Source: Symsagittifera roscoffensis
Lineage: Eukaryota > Xenacoelomorpha > Acoela > Convolutidae
NCBI RefSeq assembly: GCF_963678635.1
Contig: NC_087069.1
Span: forward strand, 1,424,948 to 1,488,947
Direction: 5' to 3'
Length of the DNA stretch: 64,000 nucleotides
Shown: positions 55,901-64,000 of the stretch, piece by piece
Layout of the letters: each line of letters starts with the position of its first letter
How positions within the stretch are numbered: position 1 is the first letter of the stretch
Program-made: the position numbers and the translations under genes
Notes under the pieces: generated by a model
The model's input: the letters and a program-made list of their open reading frames with translations, nothing else
The model's database searches: none
Told to the model about the DNA's origin: nothing

Positions 55901-56960
55901 TTTTTGAAAAGCAACAGATGTTACATGTAAACCTTTTGACTAAATTAAAAAAGATTTTTACTATACAAAAAATTATCTCCTACTCTAACAACCAAAAAAG
56001 AGTATGCTCGTCAGGAATAAAAAAATCATCTCAAATGCCTACAACGTTCCATTGCCTAAGACGAGCACTACTTGTAGTCCTAATAACACAATATTGTTAG
56101 CATTTTGTCGAAGAGTTTTAACAAGAACTTTACACTTCCTAAAATCAGAAGAAAAAAATATAGAATATCAAATAACAAAATTGCCGATCACACTACCATT
56201 TGAAACCTCCCACATCTCGATCAAAAACACAAGCTCCCGCACTAAATCCCCGAAAACTCTGAATATCAAGACGAACCGCAATACATACCGACATATGATA
56301 TGTATCTTTCAATTTCACAAGATTTAGGACGAATATGTCATCAAAATTAAAACTAAACATCAGGATTAATAACAGAGAGACAAAAAAATCAACCCTTCGG
56401 ACAAAACATAAAAATTACAACACCAAAAAAAAGTTCAATGTTTTTTTCAACTTCAAAACCATCATTTTCTTAAGTAGCATGATCAGAATTCATTTCAGAA
56501 ACTTCTGAATATCCAAACACAAGTTCAACATTATGTACACTACATATATTTCAAGTTTTGCACAATTACTTCATTTTCTGCCCAAGTAGGAGATGACCAA
56601 TTTTACTCTCCAAAATCCGCAAAATGTCTTCCATATTGGATGAACTAAATTAATCAACAAGTTCTAGAGAAAGACCCAGTTCATTTGGAAAACCTCGTCA
56701 TCTCCTCCGCCAACAACATTTTCTCTAAACTTCACACCTTCTAGTTCAAGCATACCACAATTTTAAACATTCACATCAGAAAAACAACGAAATTGAAATA
56801 ACATGTAATATAAAATCCAGAAAAAAATAAGCTATCAAGACCTGACTGAAACACTTTTTTAGCATATTCTCTTTTTTACGGACAAAATTCAGATAGCAGA
56901 CGTCTTCGTTAGTGCGTTTTACATCCTTCACACTCAATATTAACCGCAACAAACAAAACC
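55892..56960. repeat. Diverged direct repeat, copy 1
   Basis: Matches 59457-59550 and, after an extra 1-kb piece in the second copy, 60565-61470. Shared blocks include GAGTTTTTGAAAAGCA-type sequence at the start, CCGAAAAC-CTG...GAACCGCAATA in the middle, and TTACGGACAAA-TTCAGATAGCA near the end. Copy 1 begins in the tail of the integrase remnant. Confidence 0.7.
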
Positions 56961-57000
56961 ACAATTTGCAAATTTTCAAGAGTTAATCTAAAACTTTAAA

Positions 57001-57930
57001 AATTGTTTGCTTCCTTTTAGACACTACCACAAAAATTCATGTAGATAAAACTCAAGCACGAATGATACAATTCCATCAGAATATGGTTTGGTATCAAACA
57101 AAAACCTGTAGGTAAAACTTACAGAAAAATTGCTAGCATCCAAAATAAACAAACAAGTTTTCAAATTTACCCAGAAACAGAATACATTTGTCAGCATTTG
57201 AACTTTTTTTCAAAGCTCAAATCACAGAAACTTGAGAATAAATTAATAATTGATTTAATATGGACAAAGGAAAACTGTCTATCCTTGCAATATCAAGTAA
57301 TAAGAAATACAGACGATAAAAACAGTCTTATTTACCTGTTTCACTATCTGAAATCAAAGGAAACGTAGCTGTATAAGTTCTTCCAAACAACCGCGACAGT
57401 ACACGTCCCTAAGAACTATCACTGATGAAACACACATAATTTGGAGCCTTTCACTAAGACACTTGCTCACATTTGTAAACTTGACATCTTAGTTAGTAGA
57501 ATGATTTAAGAAACTTCACTCCAGAACTCGATACATTTTATCAAGCATGTGAATTCGAACTTACACAAATCCTTAAATCACAAACAAAACCATAATTTGC
57601 AATTAGTTTCTTTTCAAGTGTAAGTCTGTTTTCAAGAGTAAGTTTTGAATACTGTTTGGTTCCCTTTAAACACTACTATAAAAGTTCAAACACGAACGAT
57701 ACATTTCAACAGATTATGATGTGGTATCAAACAAAATTTTGAGCTTATCCTTACAGAAAAAATCCTAGCATCGAAAATGGACTGATACGTTTTCCAAATA
57801 ACTCAGAAACAGAATACATTTGTAAACCTTCGAAGTTTTTAATCAAAACTCAATACTCAGAAGTTTAAGACTAATATGAAAACAGAACTTTTAATTAAAA
57901 AAAAGTAGATTGATAAGGTTGATTATTCAC
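57001..57930. repeat. Tandem pair of about 640-bp diverged repeats
   Basis: Sequence from about 57001 (GTTTG-TTCCTTTTAGACACTAC) recurs from about 57650. A third, shorter match (CAAGCACGAATGATA...CAGACGAT...GGAAACGTA) is at 62535-62790, adjoining the assembly gap. Confidence 0.6.
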
Positions 57931-59456
57931 TCAGGTTGAATAAACTCAAAATTGATTATTCACCATCATAATCTAAATCAACATTTTCAAGGAATTTTCA
58001 GAAAAATTGATCCAAATCGACGTCATTCGATGCTTCAAATGTATCAAAAATTAGCTGAATCTGTAGGTTTTTTAGCCATTGATACATAAAGCTATAATCG
58101 ATGTTTCGAAGATATCATATCACAATCCAGAAAAAAGAATCTTCCAAATGCTACGCCTAACTACTAAGGATTATTATTCTCTCTTCCTTAAGGGGTCTAA
58201 AACAACTGTGCAAGTATGTGGTTACCAAAAAAACGCCCTCACGTAGAATTTTTGGAAAATTTTATTTTTCCTTGTATAAATTCTTAGTGGAGGCACAAAT
58301 CAAAAAATAAAATAAAAAATGAATAAAAAATCAAAAACATAGGACGAACCACAATATACAACACACGCACTCCTCAGCAGCACTATTACAATTACACAGT
58401 TTACAAAATCCCTAGGAATACAATCTAATAATAAGAATGATAGAAGAAGAAGAAGCCATTATCCGACAATTACATATACGAATGATCCTTACGAGCAGAT
58501 AATTGAACAATTTCAAACTGTTGAAGCTCGTCCTCAAAGTGACAATAATTTCAGCGAACAACAATCCGTCACCTTCTATCCCTCTTTCTAATTTTTTCTG
58601 AACCCTCTCTGATTCATCGCTCACCTTCTTTCGCTTATATCAATGACCTTCTTCCCTTTCAGCAAAGTGTACCACTTTCAGCTTTTTCCACTACCTCATC
58701 TTACTCATCTTAGATGCATTTTGAAAATTCAAGCCGAATGCAAATACGTTGTCAACCAAGATTCAGATACGAACGCTTTACGTTTTTACTTTTACCTTGA
58801 CTATTTAAGAAATCATTACGAAGAAGACTAAACATGTACAAACATTTTAAAATCATTTTCCTCATGGATAAAAAATAAAGAAACATAAGGCAACCCACAA
58901 ACAAAAAACACGTGTGCAGAAAAGCACGATTTATTCGATACAGTTAATCTAGCGAGATCGTTAGACACAAATAAACAGTACACATCAAAAAGCTTAGGAT
59001 CTTACAGACCCCATCGATAAAAATTTATTAACAAAATTCGAAATCCGTAATGAAATTTTTTCACCATATACACTCCAACTATCCACTGAATTACTTCAAA
59101 AATCTCAAAACTTATATCCCGTTATCAGACACATGATAACATAGCACTACTACAAAAAAATGTCACAGTTGATATTAGGAAACAAAAACCTACTATGAAA
59201 TTTCCTAAAAACTTGTATTACCTCCATCAAGTAAACAACAGGTATCTTAAAATATTTTTACCCCAAGACAAAAGTAACCTGTTAACCTTTAAATTTTAAG
59301 TGCTTTCCATAACCGAAACTCATCGACTATCAAAGGACATAATATTTCAGAAAAAGAACAACCATTAACTTTTCTCAAAAAACATACTTCCCAAATGCAT
59401 CAATGTGGATTAGAGTACTTTGTAATGACTGCCTTGTAATGACTCAATTCCCCTAC
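57931..59456. other. AT-rich stretch with a weak coding-like segment
   Basis: Around 58643-58831 (+) a 62-codon frame ends in KYVVNQDSDTNALRFYFYLD, which has a faint resemblance to part of the left element's Gag N-terminus. I would not call it a gene on this evidence. Nothing else is recognisable. Confidence 0.3.
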
Positions 59457-61470
59457 CGAGTTTTTGAAAAGCAAGTGATGTTAGATATAAACATTTTAAC
59501 TAAAACAGAATTGTAAGTTACAAAAATATCACTAAGATTCTTTTATGCATAATCATCTATAACCCTATAAAAACGCTCTTCAAGAATTGAAAAAAAAATT
59601 CTTATTTACTGGAACTAGAATTTATGAGTCACCAATAGTATTAATCATACGAACATTCCAGAACAATCGACAAAACAAAGACACAAAAACAATCATCACA
59701 CAAAAGAAACAATTTCAACACCTTAAGACTAAATCCACTGAAACAAGAAAGATCATAAATTAGAAGATTAAATAATCAGACCACAAGAAGAAGAAAAGGA
59801 AAAGTTTAACTTCGTCAATCGTCTAGCTTGCAAAACTAACCAAGGAAAAAATCAAATACTTATTCCAAAATAAAAATTTGATTAAAGTAGAAATACACAA
59901 AACATGTAGAGGAAAATGACAAAGAAAAAATCTCATGCAAGGAAGATTTTAAACCAACAAAACAGCCTCAAGGAAATTCAAATAGTTTTATGCTTTCTTT
60001 CTTTTTGAATTTTTAATACTCTCTACAATTGATTTCTCTAACTTGAACATTCTGCGAGATCCAGCAAAAGAAACTGACCAGTCAAAACGTTTCTTTTGTA
60101 ACGTTTTTTTATTCGCCATCATGTTTGAATTAAATGACTGTGTTTTACTTAAAACAAGAGTTATAACTCTAACTTCAGGACTACCTGTTCAAAATTAAAC
60201 ACAACCGCCATCTTTGGTATTTTCATCTCGAAAAAGCAAAATCTAAGTGACTGTTTTTTATTCAAAACAAGGACTATAAAACTAATTTCAGGACTTCCAG
60301 TTCAAAATTAAACACGACTTCCATTTTTGGTAACTTTATCGGTTTAACCAATCAGTAAAAAACAGAGCATTTTACTATGTAAACCTCCTGTTTATCTTTT
60401 AGCAATACCTATCAATTTCCAATTCCCTCGTCATAGTCCAATATTCAAAAGCCACCTTGCCTGTGAGAAAACTAAAGTTATGAAAAACCTCTCGGATAAA
60501 AGAAACTATCTCTACAAACTTTAGCAGAATTGTTTATCCCGATATCAGCTCTAATCCTGACAAGTTTCCAATGCCGAAGACCAGCACTAGTGATTTTCGT
60601 AATACACCGATCTTGTTAGTTTTTTTTTGTCAAAGAATACTAACAAAAACATACCGTTTCCTTAAATCAGAAAAAAAACAATATCAAACATCAAACATCA
60701 AAGCTTATCACACTTCCAACCAAAACCCCCACATCCGATCTAACCCTAAGTCCCACTCTAAACCCCCGAAAACACTGGTACCGCACGAACCGCAATAAAA
60801 ACCGACATTTTAAACTATCCTTCAATTTCACTAAATTTAGAACGAATAAGTCATCAAAGTCGAAACCGAACACAAAGATTAACAACAGGTAAACAAAGAA
60901 ATCACCCAAGACAAAAAATAAAATTTATTTTTTCATTAAAAAAAATTCCAAATAACTTCACCATCGGAACAACTTCTTGAACATCACAACCGGAGAATGT
61001 TTCAGAAATCTCTACATTCCCAGGCACCATCATGCACACCACATGAACAATCGAATGAATACTTCAACTTGTGCACAAATACTTCAGTTTCTGCACAGTT
61101 AAAAGATGACCCATTTTACCCTCCAAAATCCGAGCAACGTCTTGCATATTGGATGACCTAAAATTATCCACAAGGTGAACCAAATGTAGAAAAGTACACA
61201 GTTATTTTAGAAGACATCACCATCTCCTCTACCACCAGCAGTTTCTCTACCTTCCACGCCTTCTTTTTCAAGCATAACAAAAATTATTACATTCTCACCA
61301 GAAATAAAACGAAATTTAAATAACTGATTTTATGAAATCCGAAAACAAACAAGCCATTACGATCTGTAAGAACTTGTAGCACCTCCTCTACCTTACGGAC
61401 AAACTTCAGATAGCACATGACTTCATTGTTCGATTTCACATCGTGTACACTACATACAGCGATATTAGCC
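59457..61470. repeat. Diverged direct repeat, copy 2
   Basis: Second copy of 55892-56960. The matching parts are 59457-59550 and 60565-61470. The intervening 1 kb (59550-60565) is absent from copy 1 and has a pair of short direct repeats of its own (CAGGACT-CC-GTTCAAAATTAAACAC near 60177 and 60290). Confidence 0.7.
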
Positions 61471-62526
61471 AAGACGAATGAAACTATAGATTACTTTTGG
61501 TAACAGCACAAGAGTAAATCTTAAAATTTGAAAACAAAACAATCATTAGAAAAATTACACATTATCCAATACCTCTTTCTCAGCAGAACTTAACAGAAAA
61601 ACACTAATTCTTCCTTTTGTTTGCAACGAGTTAATACAAAAATACGATAATAAGCCAAGTAAAAAATCGTTTATACTTTTATTTCTAATCATTTTTTCGT
61701 TTTTCCTATTTTTGTACACACTTATCTTCTATTAACCATCATAATAAATAATTTATTGCTTCTGACAAAATTATCTCGAATACTTCATGAAAATTTTTTG
61801 CCAAGAATAGGACCACAAGATCTTTCAGCATAACATTATGATTACAAAAAAAATTTCATCAAAAAATCAAAAAGTATGCCAAAATTCAAGTCACTCAAGG
61901 CGAATCAGATTCATAATCGAAAAAACAAAACAATACTCTAACCGCAACTTTATACTCAGAAGGAAGACCTACACCACATGTAGGTTGGAAATTCAAACAA
62001 AAAATCTGAAAAGAAAGTGCATTGAAAATCAATAAAAAGGGAAATAAAAATTGAATAGATCACAAAACATACAATCGAACTTACATTAAATGACTCTTAT
62101 ATCTCAATCGTGATGATTGAAAACACGAACTACACCGTTGAAAAATTAGTAAAAACAAAGTCAATTTTCCAGATTCAAAACATGAACAAACACTCTAATG
62201 TAGTAAATGTTCGATACAAACATCCCTACTAAGGCACATATGGAAGATTAGTCTATGTTCTTGGCGATAAACCTTGGACACCTCACATTAGTATCAACGA
62301 ACCTTCCAAGCGTAGAGTTAGTACAAAAAAAAACAAGTTATCAAGTAAAAGTGTTTTTCGGTTGGAAAATACAATTAGAACAAAGTCAAGTCACGTGAGA
62401 TATAAAAGCTAACACCATTTTATACGAAGGAACGATCTCTGTAAGAACAATTCAGGATATAAGGTTCCAGCAACTCGCACACAATCAATTTTTGATTGGT
62501 TTTCAAAGATAATTTCATAACCTTTC
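61471..62526. other. AT-rich stretch without recognisable genes
   Basis: Composition is A/C-rich on the plus strand, like the rest of this arm. The frame 61838-62035 (+) is Lys/Arg-rich and has no motif. Confidence 0.35.
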
Positions 62527-62791
62527 AAGTAGCCAAAAACCAAGCACGAATGATAAAACACCATCAGAATATGTCATCGACTCAATAACACTCGGTCGAA
62601 AAATTCCTCGTAAAAAACCCAGAAAGGAATCCCTACAAAAAAATTCAAGGCACTGAAACTAAACCAACGCGTTTTCATTTTTACCTAAAACAGATCACAA
62701 CCTGTAACATCAACTAATGAAAGTACAGACGATGAACAATCTTATTTACCCGTTTCACAAAACAAAGGAAACGTACGAGGACAAGTTATTA

Positions 62792-62991
62792 NNNNNNNNN
62801 NNNNNNNNNNNNNNNNNNNNNNNNNNNNNNNNNNNNNNNNNNNNNNNNNNNNNNNNNNNNNNNNNNNNNNNNNNNNNNNNNNNNNNNNNNNNNNNNNNNN
62901 NNNNNNNNNNNNNNNNNNNNNNNNNNNNNNNNNNNNNNNNNNNNNNNNNNNNNNNNNNNNNNNNNNNNNNNNNNNNNNNNNNNNNNNNNNN
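62792..62991. other. Assembly gap (200 N)
   Basis: A run of exactly 200 unknown bases, a conventional scaffold-gap size. Sequence to its left is a repeat also present at 57.0-57.4 kb. Confidence 0.99.
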
Positions 62992-64000
62992 TGACAAACA
63001 ATTAGATCACGTCGTTGATCACACACTAAAAATATAAAAATTATTGACCTAACCTTAGCCGTTTTGATAATGTTCCAACTAGACTTTATCTTTTAACCAC
63101 CATCACATACTCTCACTTACTGTTTTATTCTTTATTAAACCCATCATCATGTTATCTGCTTCACTGTTACATGTTTATTCATTCAAAAAACACATCCCAT
63201 TTCTTTTTAATTTTACTTATTGCTTTAAAGGCACTAACCTGCATAGTAATTTCCTTAATTAAGATTCGGTCCGCCAATTGTTTGTTTTTTGCCCAGTTTT
63301 TGATTCCATTGACAAAACTAAACCCATGATCATCAAAAAAGAACTCATCAAGTCTGTAAAAATTTATTTAAAAGAACTTAATCCTGGCGCTTAAATGAAA
63401 CATTGTTTTGTAACATCATTGAGCACTCTAACTATGAACTCTTTATCCCCCAAGAAGAACAAAAATGATCAAGGCAAATAACTTGAGCTTCATTGACCAC
63501 TAAAAGAAAAAAAACGTCAATTGTAATTTAGCCAAAGTGCTTTCAGAATCAACTCCCATCGCTAGGGTTCTTTTCTTAATGGTTTCTTCACAGAGCTATT
63601 ATAATTACAAATTAGGTACTTTAAATTTTAAGCAAATTCTAGAAAAATTTACTCGCACTCGCTTTTTCTAAATCTTTCTTTTAGTTTCTTCATTGGTCTC
63701 AAACATACGAAAATCATTTATAAAAAAGAAACCATTCTGTACCTTGTTTAATCACTGCGATTTTAAACAAAAATTGACGAAATTAATAAATTAGCAGTAC
63801 TTCGACAATTTTAATGCAATCGAAACCATATGTGAGGAAATTCCATTTGCTTCTCAACTTTCCTCTTTTGTATAACTGCTTAAAATTCCTTTAGCTGTGT
63901 TTGACAATTTGTACTGATAAAGGATTTTCAAATTTGGCAAACCACTGATAAGAATTCTTACCATTTTTTCTACTTTTTCAAACTGTTGCTTAACCCGATT
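62992..64000. other. Right flank, no recognisable features
   Basis: AT-rich, without ORFs or repeats that I can link to the rest of the window. Confidence 0.4.

Noticed and set aside
62717-63037. ORFs spanning the N run
   Set aside because: They exist only because unknown bases cannot contain stops.
1-64000. CRISPR arrays, bacterial operons, rRNA or tRNA genes
   Set aside because: The only regular tandem arrays are minisatellite or direct repeats without spacer structure. I saw no tRNA cloverleaf or rRNA sequence, and the coding content is eukaryotic mobile elements.

Overview
This window reads as repeat-dense, AT-rich invertebrate nuclear DNA. It contains the remains of at least five mobile elements and no ordinary host gene that I can support. 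Nearly every coding stretch is broken by stops and frameshifts. The mix of families (a Ty3/gypsy element with an env-like extra gene, BEL/Pao, and Polinton/Maverick proteins of the F54H12.2/F54H12.3 type) fits a nematode or another small invertebrate. I cannot name the species. A 200-base run of N (62792-62991) marks an assembly gap.

Layout. (1) 1-13250, minus strand: a Ty3/gypsy-like retroelement reading right to left: gag, aspartic protease, reverse transcriptase, RNase H, integrase, then a third gene with a hydrophobic leader, a Pro-rich stretch and a Cys-containing env-like region. The integrase tail plus about 600 bp of downstream sequence occurs twice (1-1082 and 3964-5045), with the env-like cassette between the copies. 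(2) 13250-21200: mostly non-coding. It holds two 0.5-kb direct repeats flanking a minus-strand fragment of a Polinton capsid gene, and a 48-bp/18-bp compound minisatellite. (3) 21225-26603, plus strand: a decayed BEL/Pao element whose gag core is tandemly duplicated and whose reverse transcriptase keeps its YMDD box. (4) 28160-37740, minus strand: a second, gypsy-type integrase, followed by a long chain of broken reading frames that includes a coiled-coil segment, an SGNH-hydrolase-like domain and unrecognised segments. (5) 39099-54510: a scrambled Polinton/Maverick with DNA polymerase B, a zinc-finger N-terminus, an unknown gene, a packaging-ATPase-like piece, integrase, two capsid-type proteins, a small Arg/Gly-rich protein, an adenain-like protease and two terminal-repeat copies. 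(6) 55130-62791, plus strand: a very old integrase remnant of the same family as region 1, followed by several kilobases of diverged direct repeats. (7) 62992-64000: no recognisable content.

How the parts relate. The Polinton is the most informative locus. Its polymerase C-terminal part and one terminal repeat point the opposite way from the polymerase N-terminal part. A single inversion of roughly 39.1-42.7 kb would restore the usual order, so the locus is either truly inverted or mis-oriented in the assembly. A second, older Polinton lineage is represented by the capsid fragment at 16.6-17.7 kb. Key catalytic residues are lost in the Polinton polymerase, integrase and protease and in the second gypsy integrase, so those proteins are probably inactive.
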